Source: Oscillospiraceae bacterium (lineage in GTDB: Bacteria; Bacillota; Clostridia; Oscillospirales; Oscillospiraceae). From it: DNA of 43,348 bases. Position numbers and translations under genes: made by a program. A model generated the notes under the pieces. That model was not told where the DNA came from, ran no database searches, and worked only from the letters and a program-made list of their open reading frames with translations. The stretch lies in the NCBI GenBank assembly GCA_017415775.1, contig JAFQFC010000029.1:1-43348 (forward strand). The letters run 5' to 3'. Each line of letters starts with the position of its first letter. Positions within the stretch are counted from its first letter, which is position 1. This document shows positions 25,630 through 33,858 of the stretch, piece by piece.

Positions 25630-25670
25630 AAAAGAGGTGCTTTCGCACCTCTTTTTTATTGGTTTTTTAC
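25621..25670. terminator. Bidirectional terminator
   Basis: A perfect 20-bp stem (25621-25640 with 25645-25664, loop TTTC), with the ABC operon stop codon inside the left arm, followed by TTTTTT. It separates converging transcripts. Confidence 0.93.
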
Positions 25671-27370
25671 TTGAATGCCGGCATCAGGCTTCTGTACTTC
25701 TGGATGCTGGACGCTGCATTCCACGTCATGTAGCCGCCGGTGTTGCCGGTATCCTCCAGAGCCTTGATCTGGGCAGCCACCTGATCGGGGCCGTAGTAGG
25801 TGTAAGGCTCGTGGATGGCATTGTAGGCCTGGATCCAGGTGCGGACTGCCGCCGGAGTGGGGGCTTCCTTCTGCCGGCGGGCAGCGCCGCCGCCAAAGAT
25901 GGACATGATGTCATACGGATGCTCCCAGGGCAGCCAGTCACCGCTGGCACCGTAGTGGTCGGGATAGGGCATGGCGGAAATGGCATCCACCACGTTGGTC
26001 ATGGCGGGCCAGTACTGACCGTAGGAACACACGTAGTCCATGGATGTCTCGCCAAACACGTCGGCGCTGATGTACGCACCGGCAGCATGGATGCGGTCAG
26101 CGGCGTACATCAAAAACCGCTGCACAGCCTGGGCCTTGCTCTCGCCGTAGGTGTTGCGGTAGTCGATGGTCTTGGCATCGTAGTACCAGGTGCCGTCGGG
26201 GAAGCGGACATAGTCGAACTGGATCTCGTTGAAGCCCATCAGCTCCACCGCCTCCAGCGCCAGATCCACCTTGTACTGCCAGACATAGCGGTTATAGGCG
26301 CTGGGCCAGTACATGCCCACGATCTTCATAGGCTTGTCGGTACCGCTCTTGACGATCAGGCACTCAGGATGATCGGTGGCAAAGTAGGGATCGTTGAAGG
26401 TGGTAATGCGGCCGATCACATAGTAGCCGGCATCCTTGATCTTCTGCACCGCCTCTTTGTACTTTTCCAGCGAGTTGGTGGCCCGCTTGTAGGCAGAGGG
26501 CGAATACTTCTCCATGGTAGGGGAGGCGTAGGCAATGGCCTCACCATCCTGAATGTCGATAACGAAAGCGTTGATGCCGCAGCCGTCGGCGATCTTGATG
26601 TACTCATCCACGCTTCCCACGAAGGCGTGGTTCAGGTACAGGGCCTTCACCTTCTCGGGCATCACATTGTCGGCAAACACAGGCTTCTCCCGGGGCTCGT
26701 AGTCCAGGCCGCCGGCGTCACCGCCGCCCCAGCTGTCACCCCGCTTGGCATGCAGCTGGTACAGCGCCTCGTCATGCACCGCAGCGGCCTCCGCCTGCTC
26801 GCGGCACAGATAACCGGCCGTCACATAGCCCTCGGCACCGTCCGCCGTGCGGACCTGATAGCGTGCCACCACGCCCTGCTCGTCCAGTCCCTCGTAACCG
26901 ATCACCTGCAGTTCGTCACCCTTTTGGGCCAGAGCGCCGCAGGTAGCGCCGTCCTGCGCCAGCAGATTCATGGTGGTGCGCAGATACAGCTTCTCCGTCT
27001 GCACCACCTTGGACAGCTCGTCGGTCACACGCTGGGCATCGATCCACGCAAAGTCCGCCTTCTTCTCGAACACCTCGCCGTTTTCCTCGCCGCCCATCAC
27101 CAGCCGGATCTGGCCGGGATGCTCTTCATGGGCCTCTTCCACCACATAGGTCACGGCAGTGCCGCGGACCAGTTCACCGCTCTGCGCACCTGCATCGTCG
27201 TAAATGGGGGCGGTCTCCAAATCGGCCGCCACAAAGCCCGTGGCCGTCACCAGCGGACGGGGCCACAGCAAAAAGGCTGTTACGCCGGCTGCCGCCAGCA
27301 CCAGCACGCAGGCCAGCACCCACGGCCACACTCTTCTCTTCCGCACGGAAGTCTCTTTCATCGTTTCCAT
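25667..27370 (-). CDS. DUF4015 putative glycoside hydrolase, membrane-anchored
   Basis: A 567-residue protein. A basic N-terminus and one hydrophobic helix (about 15-36) anchor it outside the membrane. Residues 40-215 look like two SH3-like modules (ATGFVAADLETAPIYDDAG; EKLYLRTTMNLLAQDG; EGYVTAGYLC). The C-terminal 320 residues are the DUF4015/GH13-like barrel (PF13200), with VKALYLNHAFVGSVDEYIKI, AFVIDIQDGEAIAY, the typical EIQFDYVRFPDGT and SADVFGETSMDYV. The carbohydrate substrate is unknown; SH3-like repeats suggest the cell wall. The start at 27370 follows GAGGTG. It lies divergent from the dockerin gene. Confidence 0.87.
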   Translation of the reverse strand: METMKETSVRKRRVWPWVLACVLVLAAAGVTAFLLWPRPLVTATGFVAADLETAPIYDDAGAQSGELVRGTAVTYVVEEAHEEHPGQIRLVMGGEENGEVFEKKADFAWIDAQRVTDELSKVVQTEKLYLRTTMNLLAQDGATCGALAQKGDELQVIGYEGLDEQGVVARYQVRTADGAEGYVTAGYLCREQAEAAAVHDEALYQLHAKRGDSWGGGDAGGLDYEPREKPVFADNVMPEKVKALYLNHAFVGSVDEYIKIADGCGINAFVIDIQDGEAIAYASPTMEKYSPSAYKRATNSLEKYKEAVQKIKDAGYYVIGRITTFNDPYFATDHPECLIVKSGTDKPMKIVGMYWPSAYNRYVWQYKVDLALEAVELMGFNEIQFDYVRFPDGTWYYDAKTIDYRNTYGESKAQAVQRFLMYAADRIHAAGAYISADVFGETSMDYVCSYGQYWPAMTNVVDAISAMPYPDHYGASGDWLPWEHPYDIMSIFGGGAARRQKEAPTPAAVRTWIQAYNAIHEPYTYYGPDQVAAQIKALEDTGNTGGYMTWNAASSIQKYRSLMPAFK

Positions 27371-27402
27371 ATCGCACCTCGCTGTTGGTTCTCTGTCGCT
27401 CT

Positions 27403-27408
27403 ATTATA
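27403..27408 (-). promoter_or_regulatory. Possible -10 box of the DUF4015 gene
   Basis: TATAAT on the minus strand, about 35 bp upstream of the start. The matching -35 is weak (TAGAAA at 17 bp). Confidence 0.4.
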
Positions 27409-27493
27409 CGGGAACAGCCCCGGGATTTCTACCCAAACTTTGCATTTTTCTGTCGAATTTTTTCCTCTGCAGGGGCATGCTGTCAAAATTAAG

Positions 27494-27522
27494 TGGACAA
27501 TGTGCACATCTCATGCTATACT
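27494..27522 (+). promoter_or_regulatory. Promoter of the dockerin-cohesin operon
   Basis: TGGACA (27494-27499), a 17-bp spacer and TATACT (27517-27522), 54 bp upstream of the dockerin gene start. A good vegetative promoter. The rest of 27371-27575 holds no gene. Confidence 0.65.
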
Positions 27523-27575
27523 GGCCGTGTATGAGATTATGTAAATCAACTTTTCGTTTCAATTAAGGTGATCAC

Positions 27576-29972
27576 ATGAAAAGAAACCGCAACAAGCTCC
27601 GAAGATTCGCCTGCCTGCTGCTGTCAGCCGTCATGGTGCTGGGACTGCTGCCCGCTCCCGCTGCCGCCACAGCCGCTGACGATCTGGAATACGAGCTGCT
27701 GGGCGAGCTGTCCTCCCGCTACGAGGGCGGCAACGCCGGCGCCATCGTCAATAACGCCGGCGACATCGGCGGCAAGTCCTACGGCGCCTATCAGTTTGCC
27801 AGCGCCAGCGGCGTACCCATGACCTTTGCCCGCTGGTGTATGGCGTCGGATAACGAATACTACCGCTACATCGGCGAAACGCTGGACGCGGCCTATCACA
27901 AGGGCGGTGCCGGCTACGGCGCCAACTTCGACGCCGCATGGAAGGCGTTGGCCGAAGAGAACTACGACGGCTTTTTCGCCTGCCAGCGCTACTACGTCAA
28001 TGACCACTACTACCACGGTGTGGTGGACGCCGTCACGGAGGACGTCCCCGGCTTTGATATCCACAACTACAGCATCGCTCTGCGCAACGTCTTCCTCTCC
28101 CGCGCCGTCCAGCACGGCATCGGCGGCGGCTATAACGTGATCGTCCGGGCCTTCAACGCATTGGGCGGCTTTGCCAACCAGCCGGAGACCGACCTGATCG
28201 CCGCCATCTACGCCGAGAGCAGCAAGACCCGTCCCGCCGAACCCGGCGAAAATGCCATGACCGGCGTCAACGCCCAGAAATACGGCGTGGAAGGCCAGGT
28301 CATGAGCTACTACACCGGCAGCTCCTCCAGCATCCAGCTGGGCGTTTTCCTGCGCCTGCGGATCAACGAACCGGCTCAGGCCCAGAATATGCTGGTGACC
28401 TACGGCTACATTGATGCCATTCTGGACGAAGGCGTCTACCGTTTCTCCCCCGCCGACAACGCCAGTCTGGCCATGGGCAGCAAGGAAAGCGGCGTATGGC
28501 TGAATGCAATGGATGACTCCGAGGCCCAGCAATTCCGCCTGACCTTCTTTGCCAGCGGATACTACACCATCGAAAGTGTCTCCACCGGCCTGCGCCTGAC
28601 GGCACAGGGCGACGGCAGCGTAACACTGGCAGCCCCCTGCGCAGATAACAGCCAGCTGTGGAAGGCGGAAAACGTGAACAGCGGTTTCTCCCTCTGCAAC
28701 CGGGAAACCGGCCTGTACCTTACCGCCGCCGCTGCCGGCAGCGCTGTCAGTACCGGCGAAACCGTCTCCCAGTGGCAGCTGACCAAATCCGGTGCCGACT
28801 GGTCGCTGGACAGCGCCAATTATCCCACCTACGCCAATATCCTGCTGGAAGGCAGCTCCAACTTCCCCCTCCGCGGCATGCTGCGCTGCACCTTCCCCAT
28901 CCAGACGGTGAAGGTTTCCGTGCTGAACGCAGCCGGCGCCAACGCATTCACTCCCGCCTCCGCCTCCAACATCAACGAAACCACCTATAGCCTGAGCAAT
29001 CTGGACAGCAAGGTCAGTTTCAGCAAGCTGAAGGCAGGCAGCTACAAGCTGATCATCGAGGCTACCGCCGCAGAGACGGACAGCAAATTCTATCTGGAAT
29101 CCAACTTCTTCGTGTCCGACGGCACCCATATCCTCACCTTCGATCCCGGCGAGGGCACCGTGGGCGAGACCGCCCGCAATCTGGCCGCCGGCCAGAAGTA
29201 CGGCACCCTGCCCGTCCCCGTGCGGGAAGGCTACATCTTCACCGGCTGGTTCACCGAGCCTGAGGGCGGCGAACAGGTCACCGCCGACACCATTGCCGGC
29301 GCCGAAAACAAGACCGTTTATGCCCGGTACGAAAAGGCCTTCACCTACCGCTTTGTCAACTATGACGGCGCGCAGATCTCCAGCGGCGCCTTGCTGCCCG
29401 GTTCTGTGATCCCCGCCCCGGAGAAAGACCCTGTCCGTCCTGCGGAAAGCAGCTTTTTCTACACCTTCACCGGCTGGGAGGGCTATACCGAGGGCATGAC
29501 CATTTCCGCCGACGTGACCTTCACGGCCCAGTATGAGCAGCACGAGCTGACCGCTCCGCCGGAGATCACCACCGACGCCTACACCATCCGTGACGGCTAT
29601 CTGCGCACCATTGCGCTGAACACCGCACTGTCCGATCTGCAGCAGAAGCTGCAGCCCGCCGAGTTCATCACCATCGGTAAGGGCAGCGCCACCGCCGAGG
29701 GCGTGGCCGCCACCGGCATGACCGTGACCTACGCCGTCAATGGCGAGACCGTCCAGACGCTGACCCTGGTGGTCACCGGCGACGTGAACGGCGACGGTCA
29801 GTGTACCATCGCCGATCTGGTGCTCATTAACATGCATCTGCTGGGCCGCAGTTCTCTGAAGGGCGCAGCCGCAGCTGCCGGTGACGTCAACGCCGACGGC
29901 TCCGTGTCCATTGCCGACCTGGTGCTCATCAATATGCAGCTGCTGGGCCGCTCCAACCTGACCCCCAACTAA
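27576..29972 (+). CDS. Secreted lysozyme-like protein with C-terminal type I dockerin
   Basis: A 798-residue exported protein. In order: signal peptide (1-33), a lysozyme/chitosanase-like domain (about 38-280) with LSSRYEGG and NAGDIGGKSYGAYQF, where Glu50 is a candidate catalytic acid, a ricin-type beta-trefoil-like part (about 287-402), a beta-sandwich linker, two InlB B-type repeats (about 519-586 and 588-653, FTGWFTEPEGG and FTGWEGYTEG) and a C-terminal dockerin (735-793). The dockerin holds two calcium loops, DVNGDGQCTIAD and DVNADGSVSIAD, each followed by LVLINM(H/Q)LLGRS, nearly identical. It should bind a cohesin and be held on the cell surface. The next gene encodes one. GGTGATC ahead of the ATG is a weak ribosome site. 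Confidence 0.9.
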   Translation: MKRNRNKLRRFACLLLSAVMVLGLLPAPAAATAADDLEYELLGELSSRYEGGNAGAIVNNAGDIGGKSYGAYQFASASGVPMTFARWCMASDNEYYRYIGETLDAAYHKGGAGYGANFDAAWKALAEENYDGFFACQRYYVNDHYYHGVVDAVTEDVPGFDIHNYSIALRNVFLSRAVQHGIGGGYNVIVRAFNALGGFANQPETDLIAAIYAESSKTRPAEPGENAMTGVNAQKYGVEGQVMSYYTGSSSSIQLGVFLRLRINEPAQAQNMLVTYGYIDAILDEGVYRFSPADNASLAMGSKESGVWLNAMDDSEAQQFRLTFFASGYYTIESVSTGLRLTAQGDGSVTLAAPCADNSQLWKAENVNSGFSLCNRETGLYLTAAAAGSAVSTGETVSQWQLTKSGADWSLDSANYPTYANILLEGSSNFPLRGMLRCTFPIQTVKVSVLNAAGANAFTPASASNINETTYSLSNLDSKVSFSKLKAGSYKLIIEATAAETDSKFYLESNFFVSDGTHILTFDPGEGTVGETARNLAAGQKYGTLPVPVREGYIFTGWFTEPEGGEQVTADTIAGAENKTVYARYEKAFTYRFVNYDGAQISSGALLPGSVIPAPEKDPVRPAESSFFYTFTGWEGYTEGMTISADVTFTAQYEQHELTAPPEITTDAYTIRDGYLRTIALNTALSDLQQKLQPAEFITIGKGSATAEGVAATGMTVTYAVNGETVQTLTLVVTGDVNGDGQCTIADLVLINMHLLGRSSLKGAAAAAGDVNADGSVSIADLVLINMQLLGRSNLTPN

Positions 29973-29984
29973 GAAAGGGCTTTG

Positions 29985-31658
29985 ATGGCTATGAAAAAAA
30001 TCCGCATTTCTTTTCTCCATGCGCTGCTGGTGCTGGCGCTGGTCCTCTCCCTGATCCCCACTGCCGCCTTTGCCGCCGGCGCCTCGCTGAAATCCAGCAA
30101 GTCCACCCTGCGTGCCGGCGATTCCTTTACCCTGACCTACAGCGTCAACGGCACGGATGTACAGGGCCTGCAGTTCTCCCTCAAGTATGACAGCACCAAT
30201 CTGACCTATTCCGGCCACAAATTCAAAATCAGCGGTTGGAGCAGCAGCGCCAACGGCACCAACTTTACCACTTACGACGGCTCCGGCTCCGGCTTTACCG
30301 GCACCAAGGCCATCGTCGCCTTCACCTTTAAGGTCAAAAGCGGCGTGGCCACCGGCACCGGCCTGTCCGCCTCCGTCTCCTGCACCGGCACCAACTCCGC
30401 CGGCAGCTCCATGTCCCTCAGCGCTTCCTGGAGCGGCAAGGTAGCCGCCCCCCTGTCCGGCGACGCAACGCTGAAGGCTCTCAGCTGCTCCAATGCCTCC
30501 ATTAACTTCACCGGCAACAGCGAGTACCGTGTCACGGTCCCTTACGAGGTCAGTTCCCTGAAGCTGAGCGCCACCCCCAACCACAGCGGCGCCAAGGTGT
30601 CCGTCTCCGGCAATAAGCTGGGCGTGGGCTCCAACACCGTCACCATCACCGTTACGGCAGAGAACGGCGCCACCAAGCGCTATTACATCTACGCCACCCG
30701 TGAGCAGGACCCCAACTATGTTCCCAGCAGCGACGCTGCCATTTCCGCTCTGTCCCCCTCTTCCGGCCGACTGAGCCCCGCATTCCAGGCCGATATTACC
30801 GATTACGTCCTCTATCTCCCTTACGAGGTCACCGAGCTGACCTTCAATGCCACCGCCAATGACAGCAAGGCCCGTGGCGTCAGCCAGCTGCGGGAGATCC
30901 TGTCGGTAGTCGAAGAGCTGCCTCAGGACGAGGCCGCCGATAACGCCGCCAGCGAGCCTGCTGCTCCCGACACCGGGACCGAAGAGCCCGCCGAGCCTGT
31001 CTACACCGTCCTGCCCGACGGTGAGCCTCTGCCCGAGGGCGAGACTCGCTACACCGTCACCTGCACCGCCGAGGACGGCACCACCACCAAGGACTATGTG
31101 ATCCATGTGATCCGCATGCCTCAGTACGAAGGCGTGCTGCCCGAGATCATCGCTCCCATCACCGAGCCTGTGGAGCCGGAGCCGGAACCCGAACCCACCA
31201 CCTATGATATCTCCCTGCCTCTGGTGCTGACGCTGCCCTATGTGGGCGAAGTCACGCTGCAGCAGGCAGCGCAGGGCGCCGTGATCGCTCTGGGTGTGCT
31301 GCTGCTCCTGCTGCTGCTGATCGCATGGCTCATCGGCCGCCGGGGCGGTCGCCGCAAGGCCATGCGCAAGATGGCCAAGCAGGCCGCTGCCGCAGCTGCC
31401 GCCGAAACCGCCGCACCTGTGGAAGAGGTGGTCGCCGCCACCGTTCTGGCCGAGGATGCGCCTGCGCAGGAGGCTCCCTCCGCCGAAGAAGAACCCACGG
31501 AAGAGGTCCCCGCCGAAGAGCCCGCTCCCGACGAAGAGCCTGCTCCTGCAGAAGAGTCTGCCGAAGCCGGGGAAGCGCCCGCAGAAACGGAAGCCGCTCC
31601 CACAGAAGAGCCCGCCATGTCTCTGGATGACATTCTGGACGACATCCGTAAAATGTAA
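29985..31658 (+). CDS. Membrane-anchored cohesin protein with long cytosolic tail
   Basis: A 557-residue protein. In order: signal peptide (1-30, ending AAFA), a type I-like cohesin (about 33-155, SLKSSKSTLRAGDSFTLTYS, VQGLQFSLKYDSTNLTYSG, KAIVAFTFKVKSG), two cadherin-like beta-sandwich modules (about 160-240 and 250-378, the second interrupted by an acidic insert), a Pro/Glu stalk (EPVEPEPEPEP), one transmembrane helix (about 431-449) with a basic stop-transfer GRRGGRRKAMRK, then a roughly 105-residue Ala/Glu/Pro cytosolic tail ending SLDDILDDIRKM. The start at 29985 uses AAAGGG upstream; a TTG at 29982 is less likely. It lies 12 bp after the dockerin gene, so the pair is co-transcribed and probably interacts. 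Confidence 0.88.
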   Translation: MAMKKIRISFLHALLVLALVLSLIPTAAFAAGASLKSSKSTLRAGDSFTLTYSVNGTDVQGLQFSLKYDSTNLTYSGHKFKISGWSSSANGTNFTTYDGSGSGFTGTKAIVAFTFKVKSGVATGTGLSASVSCTGTNSAGSSMSLSASWSGKVAAPLSGDATLKALSCSNASINFTGNSEYRVTVPYEVSSLKLSATPNHSGAKVSVSGNKLGVGSNTVTITVTAENGATKRYYIYATREQDPNYVPSSDAAISALSPSSGRLSPAFQADITDYVLYLPYEVTELTFNATANDSKARGVSQLREILSVVEELPQDEAADNAASEPAAPDTGTEEPAEPVYTVLPDGEPLPEGETRYTVTCTAEDGTTTKDYVIHVIRMPQYEGVLPEIIAPITEPVEPEPEPEPTTYDISLPLVLTLPYVGEVTLQQAAQGAVIALGVLLLLLLLIAWLIGRRGGRRKAMRKMAKQAAAAAAAETAAPVEEVVAATVLAEDAPAQEAPSAEEEPTEEVPAEEPAPDEEPAPAEESAEAGEAPAETEAAPTEEPAMSLDDILDDIRKM

Positions 31659-31660
31659 CA

Positions 31661-31698
31661 AAAAATGACCTGTTCTCAAAAGAACAGGTCATTTTTCT
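31661..31698. terminator. Bidirectional terminator
   Basis: A perfect 16-bp stem (31661-31676 with 31681-31696, loop CAAA) with A-run and T-run flanks, between the cohesin gene and converging truA. Confidence 0.92.
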
Positions 31699-31703
31699 GC
31701 TTC

Positions 31704-32441
31704 TCAGTAATCCACCTTCATCAGGCACAGTCCCTCCGGCGGTGCGGTAGGTCCTGCCAGCTTGCGGTCCTTGGCATCCAGAATGGTCTGCACATAGTCC
31801 GCCTCCCAGTAGCCCCGGCCCACTTCCAGCATGGTGCCCACCAGAATGCGCACCATGTTCTGCAGAAAGCCGGTGCCGTGAAAGGTGAAATGGATGCGGT
31901 CCTTGTTTTGTTCGATGGTGATACTGTCCACCAGGCGCACCGTGGACTTTTTCATCCGGGGATTGCCGCAGAAGGAGCGGAAGTCGTGCTCGCCGGCGAG
32001 GATGGCAGCCGCCTGCCGCATCTTCTCCACATCCACCTTGTAGTCCAGCATGGTCACATAGCGCCGGTCAAAGACAGGCTTCACATCGCCCACAAAACAG
32101 GTGTAGCGGTACGTCTTGCCAATGGCGTTGTAGCGGGCGTGAAACCGCTCGCCCGCCTCCTTCACCTCCCGCACGGCAATGGCGTCGGGGAGGTAGCGGT
32201 TCATGTAGTCCCGGATCTCCTCGCAGCTTTCCTTCACATCCAGCCGCACGGAGGCCACCATAGCCCGGGCATGCACCCCGGCGTCGGTGCGGCCCGCACC
32301 GATCACATCTACCGGCGCACCGCACAGTTTTTCCAGTACGCTCTCCAGCTTGCCCTGAATGGTCTCCCGATCCGGCTGGCGCTCCCATCCGAAAAAGCGG
32401 GTGCCGTCATAGGCGATGGTCAGCTTGTAATTCTTCTCCAT
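31704..32441 (-). CDS. truA: tRNA pseudouridine(38-40) synthase
   Basis: A 245-residue enzyme of normal TruA length that isomerises uridines 38-40 in the tRNA anticodon arm. The start KLTIAYDGTRFFGWERQP, the catalytic Asp in GAGRTDAGVHA (about 49-59), FHARYNAIGKTYRY and FHGTGFLQNMVRILVGT are all hallmarks. The initiator ATG at 32441 begins the conserved start of the family. It lies behind a terminator that closes the nitroreductase gene and may have its own weak promoter. Confidence 0.96.
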   Translation of the reverse strand: MEKNYKLTIAYDGTRFFGWERQPDRETIQGKLESVLEKLCGAPVDVIGAGRTDAGVHARAMVASVRLDVKESCEEIRDYMNRYLPDAIAVREVKEAGERFHARYNAIGKTYRYTCFVGDVKPVFDRRYVTMLDYKVDVEKMRQAAAILAGEHDFRSFCGNPRMKKSTVRLVDSITIEQNKDRIHFTFHGTGFLQNMVRILVGTMLEVGRGYWEADYVQTILDAKDRKLAGPTAPPEGLCLMKVDY

Positions 32442-32481
32442 ATCCTTGTCCTCCGCTGTTCTTTGCCCACCATGGTAGCAT

Positions 32482-32519
32482 AAAACCCGCCGTTTTGCAA
32501 ACGGCGGGTTTTCTTTTTT
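32482..32519 (-). terminator. Terminator after the nitroreductase gene
   Basis: A perfect 14-bp stem (32482-32495 with 32499-32512, loop TGC). The T-run is stronger on the plus side (CTTTTTT), but on minus the stem also ends in TTTTAT, downstream of the LysE-nitroreductase pair. Confidence 0.8.
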
Positions 32520-32527
32520 GTCAGCAC

Positions 32528-33046
32528 TTATTCGGCCCAGTATACCCAGTTTTCCTTCCGGGGCCGTGCCTCCGGCAATTCGCAGTCGGCATAGCCCAGG
32601 ATGCAGTTGCCGATGCCCTCGTAATCGCCCTCGATGCCCAGCTCACGCAGGATGACCTTGCCTTCCTCGCTGTCATACACCTGCCGGGCCCGGTTGATCC
32701 AGCAGCTGCCGACGCCCAGCGCATGGGCCGCCAGCATCAGATTGCCCATCACCAGCGCGCCGTCGTACACATGGTTGGGATTGCTGCGCTCCGCCAGTAC
32801 CACCAGCACCACCGGCGCACCGTAGAAGGGATCGGAATCGGTTTCCAGCACGGCAGCATTCAGCGCTGACATCCGGTCACGCAGCGCCTTGTTGGTCACA
32901 GCGACAATGATCGGGGACTGCTGGTTCTTGCCCGTAGGGGCAAAGGTGCCGGCCTCGGCGATCTTTTCGATGATCTCCCGGGGCAGCATATCGGGTTTGT
33001 ACTTTCGGATGCTTCTTCTGGCGAGCAGATTCTGCATAGCGTCCAT
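32528..33046 (-). CDS. Nitroreductase family protein
   Basis: A 172-residue FMN-dependent oxidoreductase of the short nitroreductase type. MQNLLARRSIRKYKPDMLPR is the typical start with the RRSIR FMN-contact motif. EAGTFAPTGKNQQSP, LAAHALGVGSCWINRAR and IGNCILGYAD follow, ending near WVYW. It would use NAD(P)H to reduce quinones, nitro compounds or flavins; the substrate is unknown. The start at 33046 is picked by AAGGAGG directly upstream; an upstream start at 33064 would overlap it. It is 18 bp after the LysE-type gene. Confidence 0.88.
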   Translation of the reverse strand: MDAMQNLLARRSIRKYKPDMLPREIIEKIAEAGTFAPTGKNQQSPIIVAVTNKALRDRMSALNAAVLETDSDPFYGAPVVLVVLAERSNPNHVYDGALVMGNLMLAAHALGVGSCWINRARQVYDSEEGKVILRELGIEGDYEGIGNCILGYADCELPEARPRKENWVYWAE

Positions 33047-33064
33047 TTTCGTTCCTCCTTCCAT

Positions 33065-33682
33065 TTACAGCCATCCCATCAGCTGCACAAAGCTCCACAG
33101 CAGCTTGCAGCCGTAGAAAATGATGACAACGCCGCATACCTTGTTGATGATGGTCAGGATCTTGTCGTTGAATCGGGCAGAGAACAGGGAAATGAGGGCG
33201 GAGATGCCCAGGAACCATGTCACGCTGGCGCTGGCAAAACCGCCGATGAAGAAAGCGTCCGTACCGGCAGGCAGGCTGGCCCGGAACGCACCCAGCATCA
33301 TGGTGCCGTCGATGATGGCCTGCGGGTTGAACCACGTCACCACGCAGGCGGAAGTGATGACCTTCCAGATCGGCAGGTTCACGTTGGTGCTGGTGTCCAT
33401 GGTGGCCTTGGAGCGCAGCAGCCCGATACCGATCCAGATAACGATCAGGCTGCCCACCGCCAGGATCACCTTCTGCAGCCAGGGCATGGCCTGCATCAGG
33501 GCGCCCACGCCCAGGAAACAGGCAAGGCCCAGCGTAATGTCAAAAAAGATGACGATCAGCGCCGTCAGGAACACACGGCTGCGCTTTTGGGTCAGGGCCG
33601 TGTTGATCACAAAAAGGTTCTGCAGACCGATGGGCGCCACATAGGCAAGGCCCATGGTCAGTCCCTGCAGGTAAATATCCAT
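33065..33682 (-). CDS. LysE/ArgO-type amino acid exporter
   Basis: A 205-residue membrane protein with about six helices, the normal size for the LysE superfamily. YLQGLTMGLAYVAPIGLQN is the classical N-terminal signature. IIVIFFDITLGLACF-like hydrophobic runs (about 43-60) and VVTWFNPQAIIDGTMMLG (about 115-132) follow. LysE/ArgO proteins export lysine or arginine, which would protect a cell that frees lysine from fructoselysine or diaminopimelate, though the gene is 11-14 kb away. AAAAGGAGT lies upstream of the ATG. It is first in a two-gene unit with the nitroreductase. Confidence 0.9.
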   Translation of the reverse strand: MDIYLQGLTMGLAYVAPIGLQNLFVINTALTQKRSRVFLTALIVIFFDITLGLACFLGVGALMQAMPWLQKVILAVGSLIVIWIGIGLLRSKATMDTSTNVNLPIWKVITSACVVTWFNPQAIIDGTMMLGAFRASLPAGTDAFFIGGFASASVTWFLGISALISLFSARFNDKILTIINKVCGVVIIFYGCKLLWSFVQLMGWL

Positions 33683-33805
33683 AAAACGTAGGTACTCCTT
33701 TTCTTTTATATGAACATGGTATCATATTTCCGAAAAAACACAAGACGTAATCCACTTCTTTCGAAATTTGACGGCAGAAAAACTCTTCCCCCCGCCGGGG
33801 AAAGA

Positions 33806-33814
33806 TGGTATAAT
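33806..33814 (+). promoter_or_regulatory. Extended -10 promoter of the ROK kinase gene
   Basis: TGGTATAAT (33806-33814) is a full extended -10 box, about 45 bp upstream of the start. No good -35 is seen; a CCCCGCCGGGG repeat lies there instead. The rest of the intergenic region from 33683 shows no gene. Confidence 0.55.
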
Positions 33815-33858
33815 CCTTTTGACAACTTTTCACTTTTGCGCAGAAAGGAATTTTTCAT

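Noticed and set aside
27624-31679. A 1351-codon open frame on the minus strand opposite the dockerin and cohesin genes
   Set aside because: It is a mirror of GC-rich codon bias and Ala/Gly-rich repeats. It spans two well-supported plus-strand genes, has no family motif and no start signal.
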